DNA of 17,993 nucleotides. Origin: Candidatus Woesearchaeota archaeon CG11_big_fil_rev_8_21_14_0_20_43_8. Lineage in GTDB: Archaea; Nanobdellota; Nanobdellia; Woesearchaeales; CG08-08-20-14. The DNA is taken from contig PCVE01000097.1 of NCBI GenBank assembly GCA_002762705.1, forward strand, positions 1 to 17,993. Direction: 5' to 3'. Of this stretch, positions 1 through 6,859 are shown piece by piece. The notes beneath the pieces are model-generated. The model worked only from the letters and a program-made list of their open reading frames with translations. It searched no databases and was not told where the DNA came from. The position numbers and the translations under genes are program-made. Numbering within the stretch: the first letter of the stretch is position 1; each line of letters opens with the position of its first letter.

Positions 1-41
1 AACCTCTTTTTTTGTTCAAATTAAAGATAGTTTACATTGTT

Positions 42-61
42 CTTAAGCCTTACGGCTTAAG
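42..61. repeat. Perfect inverted repeat at the 3' end of the Mre11 gene
   Basis: CTTAAGCC (42-49), a four-base loop TTAC, then GGCTTAAG (54-61) form a perfect 8-bp hairpin that includes the stop codon of the minus-strand nuclease gene (TAA at 43-45). No T-run follows it on the minus strand, so it does not look like a bacterial intrinsic terminator. It may protect or help form the mRNA 3' end; this is inference. Confidence 0.5.
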
Positions 62-1326
62 GACTCTATATTTTGAACTTTTCTACAAAGCCGCCCATTA
101 TGCTCATTATCATGTTCTTGTATAACTTTGTCTGCTGAAGAGACCACCCTATCGCTGAAATCTGTTGTCGTCTCTCCTTCATCTTTCTCAAGATCAAATG
201 ACATGAGCAATTCTTTTATCAATGAAAATTCATGTTCTGACCTGATTTTCGGCAATGGCACAGAACCTAGATGCTCCTGTATGATCGAATCTTCTATCTC
301 GTTCACAGAATCCAGATTCACTTTTATCTCTTCAAACTCTTTTGTCGTCAACGAAGAGGTGTTCTTCAGGACAAGAAACGCGCCTTTCTCATAGATTCCA
401 TTGAATATGCCTTTGAAATCGATCTCTGTTATCCTTGAACAGTCCAGCTTCCCTTTGAACCTAAGAGTGACTATCGTGTCTTTGAAATCTTCTTTTCTGA
501 TCAGTTCCCTTATCTTTGTCACTACCTGTTCAGGCTTTTTCTCATCGCATTCGATCGTTAAAGGACAGACTTTGTATAATTCGATAGGTACCCAAAGAAG
601 ACCATCTTTATCATCATAAATGAAGAAACCGCCACGCTTCTGTTTTTCTAGCTCCTTGAAATTGCATGGAAACAAAGGACCTGGCATCGCTACTTTTCCA
701 TGACTCGGCACATCTTGATTCAGCATGCTATGGACATGCCCGCCGGCATAATAATCAAATCCACGTGGAAGATAAGACATCGGCATCGATTCCATCTGTC
801 CCATATCTTTTGGCTTGAATTCTGATATCGCAGTATGGAACATGAAGATCTTGAAACCTTTCTCTTTTTGAAGATTATCTGTATCCAGATTCTCATAGAA
901 TTTTTTATCAAGCATGCCTCTTCGCCCGATGATACCAGTTATCTTTGCCCCGGTTTTTTCATCTATCGTGAATCTGAGCTTCAGCTTTCCATCTTTGTCC
1001 TCACCTTTCGCCACATTCTTCACAAGACCTGCAGCTTCAAGCACATCGAGCATAGTCTTTCCTGATGGACTGAAATCATGGCTTCCAGGGATTATGTAGA
1101 TGGGGATATTTTTTTTCTTCAGTTCTATTATCTTCAGGACAAGCGATTTTAGCATATCGACAGAAGGAAGAGACGTATTTAGCAAATCTCCCGCTATAAG
1201 AATGAAATCGACTTTATTCTCGATGCATATGGCTATCGCTTTATCAAGAGCAAAAGTCGCAGCTGTCTTCAATCTTGGTTCTCGCCATGCACCGATATGT
1301 ACATCTGCTAGATGTGCGAATCTCAT
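43..1326 (-). CDS. mre11: Mre11/SbcD-type DNA repair nuclease (metallophosphoesterase)
   Basis: This 427-aa protein is a calcineurin-like metallophosphoesterase of the Mre11/SbcD family, the nuclease that works with the Rad50 ATPase on DNA double-strand breaks. Metal-binding motifs appear in order from the N-terminus: LADVHIG (Asp8, His10), IAGDLLN (Asp47), PGSHDFSP (His83, with Ser where the usual motif is GNHD), FMFHTA near residue 165, and YYAGGHVHS near 195. A variable capping region of about 200 residues, rich in charged residues, follows. A TTG lies one codon upstream, but ATG at 1326 is preferred: a TATA-like TTTATTAAT (minus strand, 1350-1358) lies about 27 bases upstream, which predicts a leaderless or nearly leaderless mRNA. 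The gene follows TFE on the same strand with a 56-base gap. No rad50 is visible; it could lie beyond the left edge. The family call is strong, the exact repair role is inferred. Confidence 0.88.
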   Translation of the reverse strand: MRFAHLADVHIGAWREPRLKTAATFALDKAIAICIENKVDFILIAGDLLNTSLPSVDMLKSLVLKIIELKKKNIPIYIIPGSHDFSPSGKTMLDVLEAAGLVKNVAKGEDKDGKLKLRFTIDEKTGAKITGIIGRRGMLDKKFYENLDTDNLQKEKGFKIFMFHTAISEFKPKDMGQMESMPMSYLPRGFDYYAGGHVHSMLNQDVPSHGKVAMPGPLFPCNFKELEKQKRGGFFIYDDKDGLLWVPIELYKVCPLTIECDEKKPEQVVTKIRELIRKEDFKDTIVTLRFKGKLDCSRITEIDFKGIFNGIYEKGAFLVLKNTSSLTTKEFEEIKVNLDSVNEIEDSIIQEHLGSVPLPKIRSEHEFSLIKELLMSFDLEKDEGETTTDFSDRVVSSADKVIQEHDNEHNGRLCRKVQNIESLSRKA

Positions 1327-1348
1327 CAAAAGAAGTGGTATGCGCTTG

Positions 1349-1382
1349 CATTAATAAAGTTAAAGAAAAACAAAGAAATAAT
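1349..1382 (-). terminator. T-rich terminator of TFE overlapping the Mre11 promoter
   Basis: Just downstream of the TFE stop, the minus strand reads as repeated T-tracts (TTTCTTTG, TTTTTCTTT, CTTTATT), typical of archaeal oligo-T termination. The last part, TTTATTAAT at 1350-1358, is also placed correctly as a TATA box for the Mre11 gene about 27 bases before its ATG. One short stretch therefore plausibly ends one transcript and starts the next. Confidence 0.5.
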
Positions 1383-2264
1383 TCACTTTTTAGCACGCTT
1401 GCTCTTCACTTTGCTAAGAAGCTTGTTGATCCTGCTTGTGACTGATCTACTTTTGGCTTTAGATGGCTTAGCCATCTTTTTCGACGTTTTCTTCACTGAC
1501 TTTTGCATCGGCTTTTTCTTTGTCTGCGCCTTTTCAGCCTTCTTGACTGTTTTTTTCGCGACTGCCTTATTCTTGACAACAGACTTCTTTTTCGCAAGCT
1601 TCTTTGCTTCAGCTCTTTTCTCAGCATCGATCGATTTCTTTAATTCAGCCTTTCTTTGTTCTGATTCCTTTTGTAGTTTCATCTTCTGGATCAGAAGCTC
1701 ATCTCTCTTAGGAGCATACTCTTTCATAGCCTCTTTCTGCAGTCCTATAAGCCTTGCGACCATCTTATCATTTGTTTTTTCAAGATCATCGATCTCTTTG
1801 CTTATCTTATCGATCATAGCAGAATTGTCCTCATGTCCCATGATCCTTCCACATTCTGGGCATTTGAATTCAAAATCCATAGCTTTCACAAATTCAAGTC
1901 TCATGCAGCCATCTGGGCAGGTATAGAATTCCTTTCCCATTTCTCTTGCAAGCCTGTTCCTCAGATTCTCAAGCCTCTGCTTACCAAGCCTTTCGATATG
2001 TGTGGCTATCATCTTTGGGTTGAATGTCCAATAATAGATATACCAGCCTTTCTGCTTGTCTTTTTTACGTGTGAAAGTGACTAGATTCGCATGATAAAGC
2101 CGATATAACATGTTTCTGACTGCATTAATCTCATGTCTTATCTCTGCGGCCAGCTTGAATTCAGAGACGTTCTGACGGCCTTTAAGCTTCTCTACAATAG
2201 GCAAAACGTCTTCTCCTGCTACAGAAGATATAGTGTTCTTGATCAATTCTGGTGTCAGTTTCAT
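1383..2264 (-). CDS. tfe: Transcription factor E (TFE alpha) with long lysine-rich C-terminal tail
   Basis: TFE stabilises the open promoter complex of archaeal RNA polymerase with TBP and TFB. Residues 1-95 look like the winged-helix domain (for example AVRNMLYRLYHANLVTFTRK, then GWYIYYWTF). A zinc ribbon follows, with Cys116/Cys120 and Cys135/Cys138; the first pair is C-x3-C. TFE alpha usually ends near 170-190 residues, but this protein has 293. Residues 150-220 are highly charged and probably coiled-coil, and residues 221-293 contain 29 lysines in 73 positions with Ala/Ser/Thr/Val spacers, resembling histone H1 or bacterial Hc1-like tails. ATG at 2264 is supported by GGGAGTGAT 6-7 bases upstream (one mismatch to the GGAGGTGAT consensus). 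A TATA-like CATTTAAATAG at 2348-2358 predicts a leader of about 60 bases. The TFE call is firm; the role of the tail is unknown. Confidence 0.93.
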   Translation of the reverse strand: MKLTPELIKNTISSVAGEDVLPIVEKLKGRQNVSEFKLAAEIRHEINAVRNMLYRLYHANLVTFTRKKDKQKGWYIYYWTFNPKMIATHIERLGKQRLENLRNRLAREMGKEFYTCPDGCMRLEFVKAMDFEFKCPECGRIMGHEDNSAMIDKISKEIDDLEKTNDKMVARLIGLQKEAMKEYAPKRDELLIQKMKLQKESEQRKAELKKSIDAEKRAEAKKLAKKKSVVKNKAVAKKTVKKAEKAQTKKKPMQKSVKKTSKKMAKPSKAKSRSVTSRINKLLSKVKSKRAKK

Positions 2265-2347
2265 TTTCAGATCACTCCCTTTTTTGATGGTCTTGCCAAA
2301 AGCAACCCATTTTTTGCAACATTGATACTACTCTTACGTACTTACAA

Positions 2348-2358
2348 CTATTTAAATG
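2348..2358 (-). promoter_or_regulatory. TATA box for tfe
   Basis: The minus strand reads CATTTAAATAG, about 88 bases upstream of the tfe ATG. Transcription would start near 2327, giving a leader that contains the GGGAGTGAT ribosome binding site at about 2271-2279. Assigned from position and composition only. Confidence 0.5.
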
Positions 2359-2388
2359 TTTTGTTTTTTACCATTATGGGGTGGTGTT

Positions 2389-2428
2389 GTTTATAAACTA
2401 ATTTTATGGCCATAAAGTATTTATAAAC
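2389..2428 (+). promoter_or_regulatory. Palindrome flanked by two TATA-like repeats upstream of the small membrane protein gene
   Basis: The 14-base perfect palindrome TTTATGGCCATAAA (2403-2416) sits between two copies of TTTATAAAC (2390-2398 and 2420-2428) spaced exactly 30 bases apart. The downstream copy is about 24 bases before the ATG at 2448, as expected for a TATA box driving a leaderless mRNA. The palindrome abuts its upstream side, where a regulator could block or assist TFB/TBP binding. The first copy is itself within the 10-base palindrome GTTTATAAAC. The function as an operator is inferred. Confidence 0.5.
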
Positions 2429-2447
2429 CCCTATCAATAGACAATAC

Positions 2448-2810
2448 ATGAAAACCGTAAGTTGGATATTGCTTTCGTTATTCTGGGTATCGGGGATTAT
2501 GCTGATCTGGAATAATAACTCAGTCACAGGCAATATTGTGCTTCAAGAAGATCTTATTCTCTGTAAAAACACATTGGATTGCCCAGGTAGCCTTGAATGC
2601 TGTTATATTGAAGACGCAGAAGGCGGTTTTTGTGGCAAACGATTAGCTTGTTCTGCTATCATTGATATCTCAGCAGAAGAAAAAGGTATCGATAAACTGC
2701 TTGAATATGTGAATTATAAGGTTTTCTTCAATCCAAAAAATGGGATAGTGATAGGTATTATGGTAACAAGCCTGATAGGTCTTGTCTTCACCATGAGAAG
2801 AGATAATTAA
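2448..2810 (+). CDS. Small two-helix membrane protein with six-cysteine WAP-like ectodomain
   Basis: This 120-aa protein has an N-terminal hydrophobic segment (residues 4-22, signal peptide or anchor) and a second at 98-116 followed by MRRDN, whose arginines suggest a cytoplasmic C-terminus. Between them lies an ectodomain with Cys39, 45, 51, 52, 62 and 68. The order C-x5-C-x5-CC-x9-C-x5-C, with LDCPGSLECC and GGFCGKRLAC, resembles part of a whey-acidic-protein (WAP) or knottin-type disulfide core, including the CPG and double-Cys features. This is a pattern resemblance, not a demonstrated homology. No ribosome binding site is evident, and the TATA box about 24 bases upstream fits leaderless initiation. 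The gene converges on the cyclophilin gene with only four bases between stops. Its function is unknown; a surface or envelope role is the simplest guess. Confidence 0.75.
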   Translation: MKTVSWILLSLFWVSGIMLIWNNNSVTGNIVLQEDLILCKNTLDCPGSLECCYIEDAEGGFCGKRLACSAIIDISAEEKGIDKLLEYVNYKVFFNPKNGIVIGIMVTSLIGLVFTMRRDN

Positions 2811-2814
2811 TAAA

Positions 2815-3393
2815 TCAGATCAGGGTCGCCTTGATTATCTTCACTTCTTCAAGTGGCTTATCGCTGGAATCGACTTTGATCTTTCCAATCTTATCGACAA
2901 TTTCCATACCCTGCACCACTTTTCCGAATACCGGATGCTTCTGATCAAGAAAATTATTGTTGACAAGATTGATGAAGAATTGGCTACCGCCAGTATTTGG
3001 TCCAGCATTTGCCATGGAGATCGTGCCTCGGTCATTTCTGTTCGAAGCAGTGAATTCATCCTTGATAGTGTATCCCGGACCGCCCATGCCTGTGCCTTCC
3101 GGATCGCCGCCCTGTATCATGAAATTGTCAATCACCCTATGGAAGATTGTATCGTCATAAAAACCCTCCCTGACCAATTTCTCAAAATTTCCTGCTGTTA
3201 TCGGCATGTCTGATGCCAATTCAATCACTATGTCGCCCATATTTGTGCTCAATTTCACTTTTGTCAGACCGGAAGTTGTATCTTTTTGATCATTTCGATT
3301 GTCTATCATGTTATATCCACCTATCAATATAGTCAAAGCCAATATCATGGCGATGCCAAGAATCAGCCGTTTTTTCTTGATCTTGATCTTCAT
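2815..3393 (-). CDS. Membrane-anchored cyclophilin-type peptidyl-prolyl cis-trans isomerase
   Basis: This enzyme isomerises Xaa-Pro bonds during protein folding. From the chosen start it has 192 residues: a basic N-terminus (MKIKIKKKR), a hydrophobic segment at about 10-26, a short polar linker, and a complete cyclophilin domain from about residue 45. Core motifs are FHRVIDNFMIQGGDP (with the catalytic Arg), MANAGPNTGGSQFFI and FLDQKHPVFGKV. The topology suggests the catalytic domain faces outside, so it probably helps fold exported proteins. The frame extends upstream to an ATG at 3450, but ATG at 3393 is preferred. The membrane segment then follows immediately, and a TATA box (ATATTTATAAATC, minus strand, about 3418-3430) lies inside the would-be extension, about 27-30 bases before 3393. 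That fits a leaderless mRNA starting at 3393. Confidence 0.9.
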   Translation of the reverse strand: MKIKIKKKRLILGIAMILALTILIGGYNMIDNRNDQKDTTSGLTKVKLSTNMGDIVIELASDMPITAGNFEKLVREGFYDDTIFHRVIDNFMIQGGDPEGTGMGGPGYTIKDEFTASNRNDRGTISMANAGPNTGGSQFFINLVNNNFLDQKHPVFGKVVQGMEIVDKIGKIKVDSSDKPLEEVKIIKATLI

Positions 3394-3417
3394 ATCCAAA
3401 TGCAAAGAAAGAATTGA

Positions 3418-3430
3418 TTTATAAATATAT
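3418..3430 (-). promoter_or_regulatory. TATA box for the cyclophilin gene
   Basis: The minus strand reads ATATTTATAAATC here, centred about 30 bases upstream of the ATG at 3393. Its position decides the start: transcription beginning near 3393-3397 excludes the upstream in-frame ATG at 3450. Confidence 0.6.
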
Positions 3431-3460
3431 TCACCATTGAAGACAATCAATACCGCGTAA

Positions 3461-3497
3461 CATTAATAAACCGTGGTTTCTTTTTTTGATAAGAGGG
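3461..3497 (+). promoter_or_regulatory. Promoter and ribosome binding site of the rnf operon
   Basis: A TATA-like CATTAATAAA (3461-3470) lies about 38 bases before the rnfC ATG at 3504, predicting a transcript start near 3492. AAGAGGG (3491-3497) is a plausible ribosome binding site six bases before the ATG. An interrupted palindrome AACC-GT-GGTT (3469-3478) sits between the TATA box and the predicted start, where a repressor could act; the last point is weak. Confidence 0.5.
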
Positions 3498-3503
3498 AAT
3501 TTC

Positions 3504-4790
3504 ATGTATAAGACATTCAGGGGAGGAATACATCCAAAGGAATGCAAGATCACTGAGAAGTCTGCTATTGTGGATCATGAGATACCAAAAGTAGTATGTA
3601 TACCATTGATACAGCATATCGGTGCGCCATGTGATCCGATAGTAAAAGTTGGAGACAAAGTCAAATTTGGGCAGAAGATAGGAGATTCCAAATCAGTTGT
3701 ATCAGCCCCTGTCCATGCGAGCATATCTGGGATAGTGAAAGCAATCGAGCCACGATCATATCATCTTGGAAAGAAGATCATGGCTGTGATCATCGAAGGC
3801 GACGGGAAAAAAGAACCTGTCTGGAAAGAGAAGAAAAGCAAAGTCGATCCTGATGAGATCATCAAAATTATACGAGAAGCAGGGATTGTAGGTCTTGGTG
3901 GCGCGATGTTCCCGACACATGTGAAGCTATCCCTACCAAAGGACAAGAAAATCGATACAGTGATATTGAATGGATGCGAATGCGAACCATATGTAACTGC
4001 TGACCATAGGTTGATGCTTGAGAAGACTGATGAGATCATCTCAGGGATGAGATTGATAATACAGACAGTCGGCGCAGAAAAAGGGATTGTCGCAATCGAG
4101 AGCAACAAGAAAGATGCTATCATGATATTCAGAGAGAGACTAAAAAAAGAAAAAAATATAACAGTCATTGGGGTCAAGACCAAATATCCACAGGGCGCAG
4201 AGAAGAATTTGATAAATGCGGTCTGCAAGAGGATAGTTCCTATGGGCGGGCTTCCGATGGACGTCGGTGTGCTCGTGGACAATGTCGCGACTGCTTTCGC
4301 AGTGCATGAGGCGATCCTGCTTGGGAAGCCATTGATAGAGAGGATCTGCACTGTGACCGGCGAAGTAGGTAACCCCGGTAATTATCGGGTGCGGATCGGG
4401 ACCATGTTCTCAGACTTATACAAAGCATCAGGTCAAGCTGCAAAAGTGCTCGCAGGCGGACCGATGATGGGCCTTGCCCAGAGATGGGATGTCCCTGTGA
4501 TCAAAGGCAACAATGCCGTGCTTGTGCTTGGAAAAGATATGATCGACACAAGCGGATATTCGACATGCATCAAATGCGGGCGATGTGTGGAAGTATGTCC
4601 TATGCGGCTCATGCCGAACGTCCTCAGTGTGCTTGGGGAGAAAGAAAGATTCCAAAAGATGGATTCTTTCCACATAAGCAATTGTGTCGAATGTGGCTGC
4701 TGCACTTATGTGTGTCCCGCAAACAGACCGATTGTACAGTTCATAAAACTAGGAAAACAGATGATACGAAAAAATGCAAAGCCAAAATGA
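3504..4790 (+). CDS. rnfC: Rnf complex subunit RnfC
   Basis: RnfC is the peripheral, NADH/NAD+-reacting subunit of the Rnf complex and lies on the cytoplasmic face. The 428-aa protein begins with the typical MYKTFRGGIHPKE and a sandwich-hybrid region to about residue 100. A Rossmann-like domain related to the complex I 51-kDa subunit follows, with the glycine-rich GIVGLGGAMFPTHVKL for FMN/NADH and NGCECEPYVTADHRLM. An SLBB-like segment (VTGEVGNPGNYRV) comes next. Two [4Fe-4S] motifs close the protein: CIKCGRCVEVCP at about 355-366 and CVECGCCTYVCP at about 394-405. ATG at 3504 is chosen over an upstream TTG at 3486 because AAGAGGG lies six bases before it and the protein then starts like its family. 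It is the first gene of a complete rnfCDGEAB operon, the order seen in Clostridia and Methanosarcina. Confidence 0.95.
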   Translation: MYKTFRGGIHPKECKITEKSAIVDHEIPKVVCIPLIQHIGAPCDPIVKVGDKVKFGQKIGDSKSVVSAPVHASISGIVKAIEPRSYHLGKKIMAVIIEGDGKKEPVWKEKKSKVDPDEIIKIIREAGIVGLGGAMFPTHVKLSLPKDKKIDTVILNGCECEPYVTADHRLMLEKTDEIISGMRLIIQTVGAEKGIVAIESNKKDAIMIFRERLKKEKNITVIGVKTKYPQGAEKNLINAVCKRIVPMGGLPMDVGVLVDNVATAFAVHEAILLGKPLIERICTVTGEVGNPGNYRVRIGTMFSDLYKASGQAAKVLAGGPMMGLAQRWDVPVIKGNNAVLVLGKDMIDTSGYSTCIKCGRCVEVCPMRLMPNVLSVLGEKERFQKMDSFHISNCVECGCCTYVCPANRPIVQFIKLGKQMIRKNAKPK

Positions 4791-5733
4791 ACTTCAAAGA
4801 CTTGTATGTTCTTCATCGCCTCACGTGAGAAGCGGGATCACGATAAAGAAAATCATGTTCGCGGTAGTCTTTTCGCTCCTGCCTGCAGCAGGATATGGAG
4901 TCTACCTGTTCGGCATGCATGCGCTGCTGCTGATATTGTCTTCAATTGGTATGGCCGTGCTGACTGAATTTGGGCTTCAGAAGATATTCAGGATGAAAGT
5001 CACTGCGTCCGACGGCAGCGCGATCATCACGGGATTATTGCTCGCGATGATAATACCGCCATCTGCACCATTGTATGTGCCGATCATAGGATCATTCTTT
5101 GCCATTGCGATAGTGAAGCTTGCGTTCGGCGGACTTGGAAGCAATATATTCAATCCAGCACTTGCCGCGCGCGCATTCCTCGTCGCATCGTTCCCTGTCG
5201 CTATGACAATCTGGGCGCGGCCGCATGTAGATGGCATCACAGGCGCGACACCACTTGGTATGTTATCTGAAAGCGGGATGTCTGCTGTGCTTGATCATTT
5301 CAAGACAAAGATCGCGATGTATTCTGCGATGTTCTTTGGAAACACAAGTGGGTCGCTTGGTGAGACATCCGCATTGTTGCTGCTAGTCGGCGGATTGTTC
5401 CTGATCGCCATCAGAGTCATCTCATGGCGGATACCTGCCATGTTCATAGGATCAGTATATCTATGTTCATTCTTATTTGGAAAAGATCCTTTGATGGCAG
5501 TGCTATCCGGCGGAGTCTTCCTTGGAGCATTTTTCATGGCGACGGATTATGTGAGTTCGCCCACGACAACCATAGGACAGATCATATTCGGATTAGGATG
5601 TGGTATGCTCACAGTGCTCATCCGTGAACTTGCCAGTTATCCGGAAGGAGTCATGTTCGCCATATTATTGATGAACTGTGCTGTGCCGTTGATCGATCGA
5701 TTCACAAAACCAAAGACACTGGGACAAAAATGA
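4774..5733 (+). CDS. rnfD: Rnf complex membrane subunit RnfD
   Basis: RnfD is an integral membrane subunit carrying a covalently bound FMN and forming part of the electron and ion path. Family features include SSSPHVRSGITIKKIM near the N-terminus, several hydrophobic helices, SDGSAIITGLLLAM, FNPALAARAFL, and DGITGATPLGML near residue 159, where the final Thr of TGAT is the expected flavin attachment site. The length of 319 aa is typical. The frame begins at ATG 4774 and overlaps rnfC by 17 bases, unlike the tight stop/start contacts elsewhere in the operon. A separate ATGA exists exactly at the rnfC stop (4787-4790), but its frame closes after 13 codons, which suggests a one-base change just downstream. 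The first ten or so residues are therefore uncertain; the rest is secure. Confidence 0.93.
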   Translation: MQSQNELQRLVCSSSPHVRSGITIKKIMFAVVFSLLPAAGYGVYLFGMHALLLILSSIGMAVLTEFGLQKIFRMKVTASDGSAIITGLLLAMIIPPSAPLYVPIIGSFFAIAIVKLAFGGLGSNIFNPALAARAFLVASFPVAMTIWARPHVDGITGATPLGMLSESGMSAVLDHFKTKIAMYSAMFFGNTSGSLGETSALLLLVGGLFLIAIRVISWRIPAMFIGSVYLCSFLFGKDPLMAVLSGGVFLGAFFMATDYVSSPTTTIGQIIFGLGCGMLTVLIRELASYPEGVMFAILLMNCAVPLIDRFTKPKTLGQK

Positions 5734-6257
5734 CTGATGAAAGTATTGGTGGGATGTTGAGGATCGCTTTGATACTGACAGTCATCATGCTCCTGTCAGC
5801 TATCGCGCTCGCTGTCACGCATATATATACAAAACCATTCATCGATCAGACAAAAGAGCAGAAATTAAAAGAAGGACTCTCAATGGTGGTGACACAAGCT
5901 GATGATTTCAAAGATCTTGGTGGTGGTTATTATGAAGCGCTTCTGGATGGGAAAGTGATCGGGAAGATATCTACCGTCTATGCAGATGGATATAATGACA
6001 AGATAAAGATGCTCATTGGTATTTCAGATGGCAAGATCCTTGGCGTGCATATACTTGAGCACCTCGAGACACCAGGGCTTGGCGCTCGTTCGACAGAAGT
6101 GAGACCAGATGAAGATGAGCCTTGGTTCTTAAGACAATTCAAAGGACTTGATTCTGTCGCATTGAAGAAAGACGGTGGGAATATCGACGCTATCACCGCT
6201 GCTACAATCACATCGAGAGCGATCACAGACGCAGTCGCAGAGGAGTTGAGAAAGTGA
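5730..6257 (+). CDS. rnfG: Rnf complex flavoprotein subunit RnfG
   Basis: RnfG is anchored by one N-terminal helix (about residues 9-31) and carries a covalent FMN outside the membrane, relaying electrons within Rnf. The 175-aa protein has the FMN-binding domain with the conserved HLETPGLGARSTE and, near the C-terminus, DAITAATITSRA. The flavinylation motif is usually [ST]-G-A-T-x-[ST]; here it reads TAATIT, so the Gly position is Ala, with Thr159 as the predicted FMN attachment residue. The start overlaps the rnfD stop in an ATGA, giving translational coupling. In bacteria FMN is attached by ApbE; no ApbE gene is in this window. Confidence 0.92.
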   Translation: MTDESIGGMLRIALILTVIMLLSAIALAVTHIYTKPFIDQTKEQKLKEGLSMVVTQADDFKDLGGGYYEALLDGKVIGKISTVYADGYNDKIKMLIGISDGKILGVHILEHLETPGLGARSTEVRPDEDEPWFLRQFKGLDSVALKKDGGNIDAITAATITSRAITDAVAEELRK

Positions 6258-6859
6258 AGACAGGAAAGATAATATGGGACGGACTCGCTAAGCAGAACCC
6301 CACTTTTAGGATGGCTCTTGGGCTCTGCCCGACTCTTGCTGTGACAACAGCCCTGACAAACGGATTGGTCATGGGTATCGCAGTCACTTTTGTCCTTGCA
6401 TGCTCTAATGTGCTTGTGTCGCTTCTAAGAAAGATCATCCCCGACAAAGTGAGGATTCCTGCGTTCATCGTTATCATCGCGACATTTGTGACAATCGCAG
6501 ACATGCTGCTCGAAGGATTTGTGCCCGATATACATAAGACACTTGGCATCTTCATCCCGCTTATCGTCGTGAACTGTATCATACTTGGCCGTGCGGAATC
6601 ATTCGCTTCGAAGAATCCAGTGTTCAGTTCGCTGGTCGACGGGATATTCATGGGACTTGGATTCACACTCAGCCTCAGCCTGATAAGCGTGATACGTGAA
6701 GTGCTTGGGACAGGCAAGCTTATCTTTTTTGGCAATCTATTGTTCTCATTTGATTTTTCTGTGCTCGGATTTGTCCTTGCGCCAGGCGCGTTCCTGACAC
6801 TTGGGCTACTGCTTTCGCTGTTCAATTATATAGATCTTAAACGAGGTACAAGACAATGA
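6254..6859 (+). CDS. rnfE: Rnf complex membrane subunit RnfE
   Basis: RnfE is a six-helix integral membrane protein homologous to NqrD and paired with RnfA. It has 201 aa and starts with GTG at 6254, overlapping the rnfG stop as GTGA. Cys25 in ALGLCPTLAV and Cys108 in VVNCIILGRAE match the cysteines that, with the equivalent pair in RnfA, hold an intramembrane [2Fe-2S] cluster in Rnf and Nqr structures. Other family signatures are QNPTFRMALG near the N-terminus, GFTLSLSLISVIRE and APGAFLTLGLLL. Nothing is truncated. Confidence 0.94.
   Translation: MKTGKIIWDGLAKQNPTFRMALGLCPTLAVTTALTNGLVMGIAVTFVLACSNVLVSLLRKIIPDKVRIPAFIVIIATFVTIADMLLEGFVPDIHKTLGIFIPLIVVNCIILGRAESFASKNPVFSSLVDGIFMGLGFTLSLSLISVIREVLGTGKLIFFGNLLFSFDFSVLGFVLAPGAFLTLGLLLSLFNYIDLKRGTRQ

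Noticed and set aside
1312..1926. 204-aa plus-strand ORF rich in Phe/Ser/Leu resembling a membrane protein
   Set aside because: It is the antisense of the lysine-rich TFE tail (Lys codons AAA/AAG read as Phe/Leu), so its hydrophobicity is an artefact.
6223..6825. 200-aa minus-strand ORF opposite rnfE
   Set aside because: It is a shadow of a clearly conserved gene that is translationally coupled to its neighbours on the other strand.
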